Source: Clostridium cavendishii DSM 21758 (GTDB lineage: Bacteria; Bacillota; Clostridia; Clostridiales; Clostridiaceae). From it: a stretch of 64,000 nucleotides of DNA. The position numbers and the translations under genes are program-made. Below are positions 42,097 through 51,483 of the stretch, in pieces; position 1 is the stretch's first letter, and each line of letters starts with the position of its first letter. The notes beneath the pieces are model-generated. The model was not told the origin of the DNA. It searched no databases and was given only the letters and a program-made list of their open reading frames with translations. Location: the NCBI RefSeq assembly GCF_900141845.1, contig NZ_FQZB01000011.1:1-64000 (forward strand), written 5' to 3'.

Positions 42097-44211
42097 TTAA
42101 ATTCCAAGTATCTTTTTTACTTTTCTAAATGATATTCTATAAATTATATACATAAACAAAAAAACACTAAGTGTAATTATTAAATTAATTCCAAGAGAAA
42201 TAGATTCACTTTCAGTAATTCTTCCACCGTCATTTCCATACAGGATAAGAATGTTTAATAAATATATTGCAGATGCTCCAAGTATCGTTGGAATAGTAAA
42301 TATTTTTTTGAGTTGAATTTTTATACATCTTTCAATATAATTATTTCTTGCACCAAGTCTTTTTAAATCATCAAACAGTAGCTTATTATTAGTAGCAATT
42401 GTTATGCTTCTTATATATGAAACTATTGCTACTGCTATAAGGCATATAATTGAGATAAAAATAAATAACATAAGAAAAACAGCTATATTTTTCAAAATAT
42501 CTTGATGATCTAAAACAGTAAACGAAGGGTAGTATTTCCAATTTAAAAACAGTTGTGTATTGGAAGAACTTAACTCAACATGCTGTTGTTTTTTATAATT
42601 CTGTTTATGTTCTTCTTTTTCTACTAATTTATTTTTATATTCATCATAAGAAGTATCTACTGCTACATCATCAGAACTTCTTTTAATAATTTCATTTTTT
42701 AATTTATTTGCAAAATCATAAGTTTTATCTGGATTCTTTACATTAAAAAGAACGAAATTCTCAAAGTTTTCAATTGGAAGATTTTCAATAAACCTTTGAT
42801 AATCTTCGTCAGAAATTACATATTTTGTGGTATCTTTTTTTACAAACGGTTGAAATATTATTGTTCCTTTGTATTTAACCCTTTCAGATATATCAGTTAC
42901 AGGATTTGTAATTGTATTTAACTCATTAAATTTTTTATGAGCAGTTTCTGCACTATTAGTTTCAATTATAGTTAAATACTCATTAGGTCTAAGACTAACC
43001 TTATTTTCTGACACTTTATTAAAGTCACTTTCGCTGAAAAATTCACTATAGCCTATTTTTTTAATAGGAGTAAATGTTATTTTACCATTATCTTGCCAAC
43101 TTTCATTAATTCCATTTACTATGAGTGAAATAGATTTAACTTCATTATAGCTAGTAATATCTACTTTGTATTCTTTAGCAAGAGAATATATCTCATCTTT
43201 TTTAATTTGATTTTCAGATGCTTTGTAGTAAAAAGCATAATCAACTGGATTATGCTTAATTGAGTAAAAAACGCTTGAAACAGCCATAGGTGAATAAAAT
43301 GCAGCAAATAATGCACCACCTATTAAAAGTGATATAGTACACATATTTTTTACAGTTTGTTTTCCTATAAATTTCATCATACTCTTTGGAATTATGTTTT
43401 TATAATATTTTCTTGAATTTTTTCCTTTTTTATTATAAATTACAACATAGGTTGTAAACATATATATACCAAGTACAGATAGTAGAAATGTTATATCCCA
43501 AATTTTAGGCATATGGTAGCTAAAGTAGCGTATAGATATTAGAGGTACCCCATATCCTAAAATTAACCCTGTAATTATTAAAATTATTCCAACTACTTTA
43601 TACCAGTGTTTTACATCTTTAATTACTTCAGTTTTTCTATGTTCATTAATTATATCTATTATATTAGTACGTTTTAGAAATCTTACACCCATACTAAATA
43701 TACATAATGTAACAAACAAACAGAAAATAATCCCCACTATAAGTCCGAACCATCCTATATGATATTGCATTTCTTTTGTATCAATGATTAGCATTTGAAA
43801 TAGTTTCCAAATACTAAAGGATATTGGAATGCTTAATAGCAAACCAATTAAAGAACTAATAAATGTAATAAGTGAAAGTTCAAAGAAAAAGACTTTTTTA
43901 AGCTTATTTTTTTTCGCACCTAAAGATAGAAGTATTCCTGTTTCTCTGCTTTTGTATTTGAAGAATAATGAAGAAGCATAAGTTGTAAAGGCTACACATG
44001 CAGTTATGGCGATTCCGAATACAAGGTATACCTGCTTTCTGCTGTCACCTCCAACTGGAAGTATTTTTTGTACTGTTGGACTAAAAAACATTACAGCAAA
44101 AGAAGTAACAAGAGAAACTGATAGTATTGTACAGAATATTAGCAAGTAATAATTTTTAATATTTTTAGAACGGAGTTTTGAGTATATAGAATTCATTGTC
44201 ATCTTATGCAT
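42097..44211 (-). CDS. BceB-type ABC transporter permease (module 1)
   Basis: 704 aa from the ATG at 44211, which follows GGAGGTG inside the end of the ATPase gene; the coding regions overlap by 8 bases. The FtsX-type pattern is clear: four helices at the N-terminus with 'TGILLSLGAKKNKLKKVFFFE' (coupling segment), six more helices later, and an extracellular domain of about 250 residues (about 320-600) between them. That domain is the hallmark of peptide-antibiotic detoxification permeases. It should work with the ATPase encoded upstream and the divergent LytTR/AgrC-type pair. Confidence 0.88.
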   Translation of the reverse strand: MHKMTMNSIYSKLRSKNIKNYYLLIFCTILSVSLVTSFAVMFFSPTVQKILPVGGDSRKQVYLVFGIAITACVAFTTYASSLFFKYKSRETGILLSLGAKKNKLKKVFFFELSLITFISSLIGLLLSIPISFSIWKLFQMLIIDTKEMQYHIGWFGLIVGIIFCLFVTLCIFSMGVRFLKRTNIIDIINEHRKTEVIKDVKHWYKVVGIILIITGLILGYGVPLISIRYFSYHMPKIWDITFLLSVLGIYMFTTYVVIYNKKGKNSRKYYKNIIPKSMMKFIGKQTVKNMCTISLLIGGALFAAFYSPMAVSSVFYSIKHNPVDYAFYYKASENQIKKDEIYSLAKEYKVDITSYNEVKSISLIVNGINESWQDNGKITFTPIKKIGYSEFFSESDFNKVSENKVSLRPNEYLTIIETNSAETAHKKFNELNTITNPVTDISERVKYKGTIIFQPFVKKDTTKYVISDEDYQRFIENLPIENFENFVLFNVKNPDKTYDFANKLKNEIIKRSSDDVAVDTSYDEYKNKLVEKEEHKQNYKKQQHVELSSSNTQLFLNWKYYPSFTVLDHQDILKNIAVFLMLFIFISIICLIAVAIVSYIRSITIATNNKLLFDDLKRLGARNNYIERCIKIQLKKIFTIPTILGASAIYLLNILILYGNDGGRITESESISLGINLIITLSVFLFMYIIYRISFRKVKKILGI

Positions 44212-44953
44212 CCTTGTCACCTCCAAGTACTTTTAAGGTTTCAAGTAGAGAATCAAAAAAATCACTTCTATTACCGTTTCTTTTTAATTCTTTATATATA
44301 TTTCCATCTTTTAATACTATAACTCTGTCACAGAAACTTGCTGAAAAACTATCATGAGTTACCATAAATATAGTAGCATTAAGCTCATCTTTAGCACGAA
44401 TAAATGCATCAATAACTGCACGGCTTGATTTACTGTCTAAGTTTCCAGTTGGTTCATCTGCCAGTATTAAAAATGGATTATTTATTAGAGCTCTTGCAAC
44501 TGCAGTTCTTTGTTTTTCTCCTCCTGAAATTTCAGCAGGATATTTATGCTTAATATGAGAGATACCAAAAAGTTCACATAATTTATTCGCAGAACTTTCC
44601 ATAGTTGCAATGTTTTTATCACCAATTATTTGAGGAATACAAATGTTTTCAAATATTGTAAGTCCATCAAGAAGCATAAAATCTTGAAACACAAATCCTA
44701 ACTTTTCATTTCTAACATCTGCAAGTTCATCTTCTTTAAGATTAGCTATGTTCTGATTATTTAATAAAATTTCTCCACTGTCAAAAGGTATAAAACGAGA
44801 TATACTGTTTAATAATGTAGTTTTTCCACTTCCGGACGGCCCCATAACTCCAACAAATTCACCTTCACATACTTCAAAAGATACATTTTTTAAAACATCA
44901 TACTTTATACTATTTGTTTTATAAGATTTGTATAAATTTTTAACTTGTAGCAT
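44204..44953 (-). CDS. BceA-type ABC transporter ATPase (module 1)
   Basis: 249 aa from the ATG at 44953, preceded by GAAAGGTGG; the frame opens 12 bases earlier. Walker A is 'GPSGSGKTT', the signature motif 'ISGGEKQRTAVARAL', and Walker B 'LILADEPTGNLDS'. It belongs to the LolD/MacB/BceA group and should power the FtsX-type permease that follows. The divergent regulator gene starts about 180 bases away. Confidence 0.9.
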   Translation of the reverse strand: MLQVKNLYKSYKTNSIKYDVLKNVSFEVCEGEFVGVMGPSGSGKTTLLNSISRFIPFDSGEILLNNQNIANLKEDELADVRNEKLGFVFQDFMLLDGLTIFENICIPQIIGDKNIATMESSANKLCELFGISHIKHKYPAEISGGEKQRTAVARALINNPFLILADEPTGNLDSKSSRAVIDAFIRAKDELNATIFMVTHDSFSASFCDRVIVLKDGNIYKELKRNGNRSDFFDSLLETLKVLGGDKDA

Positions 44954-45087
44954 AATAAAAACCACCTTTCTATATTTTTTCTTGATATATATATAGTAGC
45001 GTGGAAATTATTTTTATTTAAGAATGATGAATGTAATATAAAGCATGTTTTTTGTAATGTTTTGCATCAATATACATATTATATAAA

Positions 45088-45107
45088 AACATACAAAACA
45101 GTATGTT
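45088..45107 (+). promoter_or_regulatory. Inverted repeat and -10 element upstream of the LytTR regulator
   Basis: AACATAC-N6-GTATGTT is perfect and runs into TATAAT (45107-45112), followed 9 bases later by TAGGAGGT. The repeat therefore lies between the -35 and -10 positions and could be an operator in the divergent region of module 1. Confidence 0.5.
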
Positions 45108-45131
45108 ATAATTTTTATAGGAGGTGTTTAT

Positions 45132-45839
45132 ATGCTTCATGTTTGTATATGTGACGATGAAAAACTTCAAAGGAGTGGCCTTAAATCTACAATTAGTACA
45201 CAACTTGAACTTAAAGGTATAGATTTTTCTGTACATGAGTTCGAAAATGGTGAATCGTTAAAATCAGTTCTAATTAAAGACAATAATTATTTTGATATTA
45301 TTTTTCTTGATATAGAAATGAATGGAATAAACGGAATAGAAACTGCAAGGAAAATACGAGAATTAAATGATAAAGTAGTAATTATATTTGTAACTGGATT
45401 TTCTGATTATGTATTTGACGGATATGAAGTAAAGGCACTTAACTATATATTGAAACCATATATTAATGAAAAAATAGTTGATGTTCTATTTGAGGCATTA
45501 AAACAAGTTGAGAATGTTCAAAATGATTTTTTTATAGTTCAGTTAAACAGAAGTTCATATAAAATAAGTCTTAGTGATATTATTTATTTTGTAAGTGATA
45601 AACGGAAGCTAAAGCTTATAACCAAACAAACTACATACGAATTTTATGCAAAACTTGATGATATAGAAAAAAAAATGCCTAGTTATTATGTAAGAATACA
45701 TAATAGATACTTAGTTAATTTGAATTTTGTAAGAGCCATTGAAAATAATTCTGTAGATGCAAATGGTGAAAAGCTTCCTATAAGCAGAACAAGATATCAA
45801 GAAGTTATGATTGCTTTTGCAAAATCTATGCTTTCTTAG
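45132..45839 (+). CDS. LytTR-family response regulator (AgrA-like)
   Basis: 235 aa. Receiver domain at 1-120 with acidic pair D8/D9 and phospho-acceptor D60 in 'IIFLDIEMNG'; 'VTGFSDYVFDGYEVKALNYILKPY' is typical of LytTR receivers. The C-terminal LytTR DNA-binding domain begins near 135 ('SDIIYFVSDKRKLKL', 'YYVRIHNRYLVNLNFVR'). A TAGGAGGT site lies before the ATG. It is followed 12 bases later by its kinase gene, and divergent from the BceAB-type transporter that it probably controls. Confidence 0.92.
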   Translation: MLHVCICDDEKLQRSGLKSTISTQLELKGIDFSVHEFENGESLKSVLIKDNNYFDIIFLDIEMNGINGIETARKIRELNDKVVIIFVTGFSDYVFDGYEVKALNYILKPYINEKIVDVLFEALKQVENVQNDFFIVQLNRSSYKISLSDIIYFVSDKRKLKLITKQTTYEFYAKLDDIEKKMPSYYVRIHNRYLVNLNFVRAIENNSVDANGEKLPISRTRYQEVMIAFAKSMLS

Positions 45840-45851
45840 GGGGTAATATTT

Positions 45852-47120
45852 ATGGAAAATTTACTTCGAATTTGTTTTTATAGCTTAACAAGCTTAGCTT
45901 TCATTTTAATAGGAATAAATATCTATAAAATTACTGACTGTTTTGTAGATATAAAAGAAAATAAAATTATAAGGGTAATTGCATTTTTAGCCTTTCCAAT
46001 TGTCGCAATGGTTGTTATATATGTAGGAGATGTTGAAAATGTAATATATGCTTTAATTGGATATATAGCTGTTATGTTAATATGTTATAAAGGTAGCATT
46101 ATAAAAAGAATCTCTGTAGTTATGGTGCTTTATCCTATTATAGTATCTTTTAATTTTATAGTTAATAATATAAAATTTCTTACACAAGGGTGTTTTACTT
46201 CACGAATAAATTATATGATAGTAAGTTATATATCAGTTTTGTTCTGGTATCTTATGTATAGATTTATGAAAGATAAAATTTTGTATGCTAAAGAGTATAT
46301 TAATGACAGTGTATGGATACTTATAGATATTATATGTGCTGCACCACTTATATCTATAGTTGCAACAATAATTTTATCTGAATATAACGAACAGTATAAA
46401 GCATATATAATATCCTTAGTTTGTATTATATCTAATATTGGAATTATCTCAATCATAAATTACATAATTAAAAGTGTTAAAATTAGTTTTGAAAATCAAA
46501 ATTATAAATTGCAGTATGATTATTATAAATCATTAGAAGAAAAACAATTGGAAGTAAGAAAAATATATCATGACATGAACAATCATCTACAGGTAGTGGC
46601 TAATTATATTAATAGTAATGATATAGATAAAGCTAAAATGTATTTTCAGGATTTAACAACAAAAACTAGCTTTTATAGAAATAAAGTATTTTGCAAAAAC
46701 AGTATCGTTAATGCAGTTTTAAATAATAAATATGATGTAGCAGTTCAAAATGAAATTGATTGTAAAATAAATATTTCAATTAAAGATCTCCTTTCAATTG
46801 ACGATATGGATTTATGCACAATATTTGCAAACTCTTTTGATAATGCAATAGAAGCTTCACTTAAAATAGAGAATATAAAAAATAGAAAAATAACTGTAAA
46901 AGCTAGAATAGATAAAGGATATTTTAGTTATTCTATAATCAACAATAAATTAGGAGATATTTTAAAACTTAATGGAAATATATTATCAAGTAAAAACGAT
47001 AAAAAATGTCATGGCTTTGGACTTAAAAATATAAAAGGTATTGTAGATAAATATGACGGAACTTTTAATGTCTCTTATACAGAACATGAATTCACATTAA
47101 TTATCATCATAAAATTATGA
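45852..47120 (+). CDS. AgrC-like sensor histidine kinase
   Basis: 422 aa. Residues 1-205 form six or seven membrane segments with no large outer domain, as in peptide-pheromone receptors. A linker (about 210-235) is followed by the H-box 'IYHDMNNHLQVVANY' (HPK10 type, H-D-x-x-N-H) and a GHKL ATPase domain: N-box 'FANSFDNAIEAS', G-box 'CHGFGLKNIKGI'. GGGGGT precedes the ATG. No AgrD- or AgrB-like gene lies nearby, so the signal is unknown; by context it may be a peptide antibiotic. Confidence 0.9.
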   Translation: MENLLRICFYSLTSLAFILIGINIYKITDCFVDIKENKIIRVIAFLAFPIVAMVVIYVGDVENVIYALIGYIAVMLICYKGSIIKRISVVMVLYPIIVSFNFIVNNIKFLTQGCFTSRINYMIVSYISVLFWYLMYRFMKDKILYAKEYINDSVWILIDIICAAPLISIVATIILSEYNEQYKAYIISLVCIISNIGIISIINYIIKSVKISFENQNYKLQYDYYKSLEEKQLEVRKIYHDMNNHLQVVANYINSNDIDKAKMYFQDLTTKTSFYRNKVFCKNSIVNAVLNNKYDVAVQNEIDCKINISIKDLLSIDDMDLCTIFANSFDNAIEASLKIENIKNRKITVKARIDKGYFSYSIINNKLGDILKLNGNILSSKNDKKCHGFGLKNIKGIVDKYDGTFNVSYTEHEFTLIIIIKL

Positions 47121-47133
47121 TAATTAATGTGAA
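47091..47133. repeat. 17-bp perfect palindrome spanning the kinase stop codon
   Basis: TTCACATTAATTATCAT (47091-47107) and its exact complement (47117-47133) with a 9-base loop. The TGA stop is inside the right arm. There is no T-run on either side. Confidence 0.7.
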
Positions 47134-47281
47134 CTAATATACTTATTATAAAACCACAAAATAATTTTCCAAAACCACGAAAAGCCAATGAAAAATCTAT
47201 AACTTCTAGAACTGGTAGTCATTCTAAAGAATTAGTGATGATAATCTTGTTGTTTTGTTATATAGATAATTTTATTTCAAG

Positions 47282-48697
47282 TTAAGTATCCTTTGGGAAT
47301 TCTATATCTATGCTTGTACCAACATTCATCTTACTTTTTACATTAATTTTCCCTTCATGTGCTTCTATTATTTGCTTTGCAATTGCCATTCCAAGTCCTG
47401 AACCTTTAACATTTACAGCGCTATTAGTGCCCCTATAATACCTCTCAAAAAGCTTTCTTAATTCTTCTTCACTCATTCCTTTTCCATTATCTTCGATCCT
47501 TATATATATTTTCTCCTCTTCTTTTATAGAAACTTTTATTATAGTATCTGATGCATTATGAATTACTGAATTACACAATAAATTAGTAAAAGCTCTTTTA
47601 AAAAGTGTATTATCAAAATTAAAATTTATCCTACTTTCTGTGCAGTTAAAAATAATATTTCGCTTGTCATATTTTGGATCATTTAATATACTTATAATTA
47701 CTTCCTTTAATAAACGTGCTATATTTCCTTCTTTGCGATTTATAGGAAACATACCATTTTTGAATTGATAAGTAAAATTCAAATTTTCAACTATGGTTTC
47801 TACATTTTTTGCATTTCTAAATATTACTGCTCCATATTTTTTTACAGTCTCAGGACTAACAGCATATTCAGAATCAGTTAATATTTCTGCATAACCTTTT
47901 ATTGGTGATAATGGAGTTTTTAAATCATGAGAAATATTAGCTATCCATTCTTCCCTTAAAGTTTCATTCATTTTTCTTTCATCTTCACTAGTTTTAAGCT
48001 TACTATCTAAAAGATTAAGACTATGAAATACATCACTATACATTCCATTTTCCTTCATAGGAACATACTCATTTGAAGCAAGTTTTTTTATTCCTACTAT
48101 TATATATGATAATGTATGCTTCATCCATATACCATAAACCGCAACAAGGAATATAATAAGTATAAATAAGCCTAATAGAACAAACTTAATATTTAAAAAA
48201 TTGTCATAATTAAAGTACATAGTTATTTTTGATATTTTTGCAGGAAACCCAATAATATATGCCCATTTTTCACCATTATCATTAACATTTCCAACAAACA
48301 TAGTATAATTCGGAATGTCGCCTCCAGTCTTATATAACTGAACCATTTCTATAGGATCATAATGCTTTAAAACCCCAGTAGGCTCATTATATCCTAAGGT
48401 TACATCCCCTTTTTTATCAACGATTTGAAAATAAAGCTTGTATTTTTTTAAGTCATTTATTCCTGAATCCGTTAACTGTGGCTTGCCTTCTTGAAAACAA
48501 ATTTTTCCAGAAAAATTTGTTGTAAAGTATACAGGCCAACTGCTCCAGTTAGCATAACCATCTTCGCTACTAATACTAACATTTAATACATAAAAACCTA
48601 TTCCTTTAAAAATTAAAATTAAAATAATAACAACAATAAAAAATTTATAATATAAATTGAATACTATTTTGTATCCTGCTTTCCTCATTCTACCCAC
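47282..48697 (-). CDS. Sensor histidine kinase (module 2)
   Basis: 471 aa, starting at a GTG that overlaps the regulator's TAG by one base (TAGTG) with AAAAGGA upstream; ATG at 48688 is an alternative. Two membrane helices (about 14-36 and 170-195) flank an outer domain of about 130 residues containing 'FQIVDKKGDVTLGYNEP' and 'WAYIIGFPAKISKITMYFN'. H-box 'NISHDLKTPLSPIKGYAEIL'; N-box 'LLCNSVIHNA'; 'DNGKGM' and 'GSGLGMAIAK' follow. The kinase at 60365 is its paralogue, with the same outer-domain phrases. This outer domain differs from BceS kinases, which lack one. Confidence 0.9.
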   Translation of the reverse strand: MGRMRKAGYKIVFNLYYKFFIVVIILILIFKGIGFYVLNVSISSEDGYANWSSWPVYFTTNFSGKICFQEGKPQLTDSGINDLKKYKLYFQIVDKKGDVTLGYNEPTGVLKHYDPIEMVQLYKTGGDIPNYTMFVGNVNDNGEKWAYIIGFPAKISKITMYFNYDNFLNIKFVLLGLFILIIFLVAVYGIWMKHTLSYIIVGIKKLASNEYVPMKENGMYSDVFHSLNLLDSKLKTSEDERKMNETLREEWIANISHDLKTPLSPIKGYAEILTDSEYAVSPETVKKYGAVIFRNAKNVETIVENLNFTYQFKNGMFPINRKEGNIARLLKEVIISILNDPKYDKRNIIFNCTESRINFNFDNTLFKRAFTNLLCNSVIHNASDTIIKVSIKEEEKIYIRIEDNGKGMSEEELRKLFERYYRGTNSAVNVKGSGLGMAIAKQIIEAHEGKINVKSKMNVGTSIDIEFPKDT

Positions 48698-49425
48698 TAC
48701 TCATTCCTTTTTACAAGTTTATATCCAAGTCCTATTACAGTAACTATTAGCTCTGGTTTAGAAGGATTTTCCTCAAGCTTTTCTCTTAAATGTCTTATAT
48801 GAACAGAAATTGTATTATCATATCCCATATAATCTTCTCCCCATACAACCTCACAAAGTCTTTCCTTATTAACTATCTTATTAGAGTTTTCTGCCAAATA
48901 CAAAATGAGCTTATATTCCTTTGCTGTAAGTTTAACTTCTACCCCCTGCTTATATACCTGACTATGCAACCTTTCAATAGTAATATTTCCAAGATTTATC
49001 GTATCATTCCTACTATCACTAACTTCCTTTATACAGGCATATTGCTGTCTTCTAAGCTGTGCTTTAATGCGAAAAGCAATTTCTTTTGGACTAAAAGGTT
49101 TGGTAATGTAATCATCTCCTCCTATACTTAAACCAACAATTTTATCAATGTCACTGTTTTTTGCAGACAAAAATAAAATTGGACAATAAGAAAATTGTCT
49201 TATCCTTTTACATACCTCTATACCATCAATGTCTGGAAGCATTATGTCAAGTACTACTACATCGGGCTTTTCAACATTACACATGTTTATACCATCTAAC
49301 CCGCAATGTGCCTTTCTAACATTCTTAAAGCCTTCTTTTAATAAAACCTCCTCTATTAAGTCAGTTATATCTTTTTCATCATCTATAAGTAATACTTTTT
49401 TATCTGCATCATTTACTAAATCCAC
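48697..49425 (-). CDS. OmpR-family response regulator (module 2)
   Basis: 242 aa from a GTG at 49425 with AGAGGTG upstream. Receiver: 'VLLIDDEKDITDL', phospho-acceptor in 'VVVLDIMLPDIDGIEV', 'GGDDYITKPFSPKEI'. Winged-helix domain from about 140, with 'TAKEYKLILYLAENSNKIVNKERL' and 'TISVHIRHLREKLEENPSKPELI'. It is highly similar to the regulator at 61754. It probably binds the direct repeat at 52338-52358 upstream of the transporter genes. Confidence 0.92.
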   Translation of the reverse strand: MDLVNDADKKVLLIDDEKDITDLIEEVLLKEGFKNVRKAHCGLDGINMCNVEKPDVVVLDIMLPDIDGIEVCKRIRQFSYCPILFLSAKNSDIDKIVGLSIGGDDYITKPFSPKEIAFRIKAQLRRQQYACIKEVSDSRNDTINLGNITIERLHSQVYKQGVEVKLTAKEYKLILYLAENSNKIVNKERLCEVVWGEDYMGYDNTISVHIRHLREKLEENPSKPELIVTVIGLGYKLVKRNE

Positions 49426-49449
49426 GTCAAAAACACCTCTTTAATATAA

Positions 49450-49484
49450 TTAGATTCTAAATACTCTATTAACTTAGAATCTAA
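49450..49484 (-). repeat. Hairpin between permease and regulator genes
   Basis: TTAGATTCTAA and its exact complement with a 13-base loop. The sequence after it on the minus strand is TTATATTAAAGAGG, without a T-run. It could be an attenuator or an RNA-processing site that lowers kinase/regulator expression relative to the transporter. Confidence 0.5.
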
Positions 49485-49500
49485 TTTCCAGATTATACAT

Positions 49501-51483
49501 CTAGTATACAACATTTTTGGTTATAATTCTCATATAAGATTTAACAGATAAAAAGTAAAAACAGAGATAAATTACTGCATATACTCCTATGGTCATCCCC
49601 ACCCATTCCATTTGTGACATTGACCAGCCAGAGCAATATTTTATAAATGCTATAAGTGGAAATATACTATGAAGAATACCAAATAAAAGTGGCATTACAA
49701 AAATAAATCCCAGTTGTTTTGATACGATTCTCAAAGTTTCCTTCTTACTTAAACCTATCTTTGAAAGTATAGAGTATCTAGTCTTATCCTCATAGGCTTC
49801 TGTTAATTGTTTATAATACATTATACTTCCAGTGGAAACAACAAAAAGAATACCTAGAAATGCACCTATAAATACATAGCTGCCATACAAAGAATGAACC
49901 TCCATATACATATCATAGTAAGAGGAAAAATTCCTATCCTTTGGCATCATTTGGTTAAGTTCTTCAACAACACCTCCACTTTTCAATATATTATCAAAAT
50001 TATATGCTCTTATAACGCTTGTATTATTTCTATTCTCATCTAAAAGCTTATTAAAAAATGTATCTTGCACTACTATAGTTGCTTTTTGAAATTTAATTCC
50101 AAAAACACATCTTACATCTGAATCCGAGATATCAAATTTATAAGCTTTATCACCAATAGTTGAATCGAGCTCATCACCAGTTAGTCTTCCTCTTCCTTTA
50201 GCTAAACTACTTACTTCAATAAAAAAACACTGATTCTCTTTATTTATTTTAATATCCTTAGCCCTCTCTGTAATATCTGTACCATCATTAAAACTTGAAT
50301 TATTTACAATATCCTTGTATTCAGATTCCGATATTATAAACATATCAAAAGGAGCCTTAAAATCTTTTCCAAAGGAACCTTTATATTTTTGTGTAAGTCC
50401 ACTTCCATTTATCATTACAATATCTTTTTTATAAGTTGTTTTAATTTCTTTATGATTATTAATAATAGCCTCAATCCCTTTATTCAAATCCTCATTTCCA
50501 CCTTGATACATTATTGAATAAGGGCATCCATTTGGTGCAACTTTATCAATTGTCATATTAAGACTGAAAGTAAAACATAGTGCTGTAATTGCAACCGCAG
50601 AAATAACAGCTATGGTTGCAAGAAGATTAGAATTTCCTTTAATTCTGTAGATTATTTGAGATACTCCTATTAGATTTTCTCCTTTATAATAAGCTTTTTT
50701 ATTTTTCTCAAATAGCTTAAAGATATAAATTATTAAATTATTAAACAATATATAAGTCCCTAAAACAACAAGTAACATTACAATAAGAGCCTTATACAGC
50801 ATTTGGATACCTCCAGACTCTAAATTCATTTTTAATGTAAGGCAATATCCAGCACCTACCATAATTATGGATAACAATGCCAATATTTTAGAAAATTTAG
50901 GTCTCTTTTCACCTTCCTTAGCTGCATTTATAAGTTCTATAAGCCTAAACTTATATATTATTCCATATGCCTTTATAGAATTCAGCAAGAATATAATCAT
51001 AAAAACAAAAATTGTCATACATACAGATCTAATATCAAAATTATACTGTATAGGCTTATCCAACTTCATACACATAGTAAGTATCTTTAAAAATAATTTT
51101 GATGTAACTGCTCCTAATGGCACACCAACAATTAATGCAAGTATTCCTAGAAAAATATTTTCAAAGAACATTAGCGTACCTATCTCCTTCTTTTTCATAC
51201 CAAGCAATGAGTATATGGCAACCTCTTTCTTTTTATTTTTTATAAAAAAGCTGTTTGCATAACCTATGAAAATAGCTGAAAATATTATAACTACAAAAGC
51301 TGCAGCTTTAAAAATAACTCCAACCTTAACTCTATCTGAACTAAAGGATTGTATTTGACGACTATAATACATAGAATAAAATATCATGAGAATAAAAACT
51401 GAAGTCAATGTACTTATAAAATAAGAAATATACCCTTTAAAATTATGTTTTACGTTGTTTGCTCCAAGGCTAAATAATGTCAC
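49501..51483 (-). CDS. BceB-type ABC transporter permease (module 2)
   Basis: 660 aa. A GTG at 51483 (MTLFSLGANNVKHNFKGY) lies 6 bases after GGAGGTG and matches the usual start of the BceB family; the frame opens at GTG 51492. Ten helices in the BceB pattern: four N-terminal, 'YSLLGMKKKEIGTLMFFEN', four central, a long outer domain (about 310-520), two to three C-terminal. It overlaps the ATPase gene by 14 bases. By family it removes or senses cell-wall-active peptides such as bacitracin or lantibiotics. Confidence 0.92.
   Translation of the reverse strand: MTLFSLGANNVKHNFKGYISYFISTLTSVFILMIFYSMYYSRQIQSFSSDRVKVGVIFKAAAFVVIIFSAIFIGYANSFFIKNKKKEVAIYSLLGMKKKEIGTLMFFENIFLGILALIVGVPLGAVTSKLFLKILTMCMKLDKPIQYNFDIRSVCMTIFVFMIIFLLNSIKAYGIIYKFRLIELINAAKEGEKRPKFSKILALLSIIMVGAGYCLTLKMNLESGGIQMLYKALIVMLLVVLGTYILFNNLIIYIFKLFEKNKKAYYKGENLIGVSQIIYRIKGNSNLLATIAVISAVAITALCFTFSLNMTIDKVAPNGCPYSIMYQGGNEDLNKGIEAIINNHKEIKTTYKKDIVMINGSGLTQKYKGSFGKDFKAPFDMFIISESEYKDIVNNSSFNDGTDITERAKDIKINKENQCFFIEVSSLAKGRGRLTGDELDSTIGDKAYKFDISDSDVRCVFGIKFQKATIVVQDTFFNKLLDENRNNTSVIRAYNFDNILKSGGVVEELNQMMPKDRNFSSYYDMYMEVHSLYGSYVFIGAFLGILFVVSTGSIMYYKQLTEAYEDKTRYSILSKIGLSKKETLRIVSKQLGFIFVMPLLFGILHSIFPLIAFIKYCSGWSMSQMEWVGMTIGVYAVIYLCFYFLSVKSYMRIITKNVVY

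Noticed and set aside
45018..45236. Minus-strand frame overlapping the LytTR regulator start
   Set aside because: It covers the divergent promoter and runs into the regulator gene on the other strand; no ribosome binding site.
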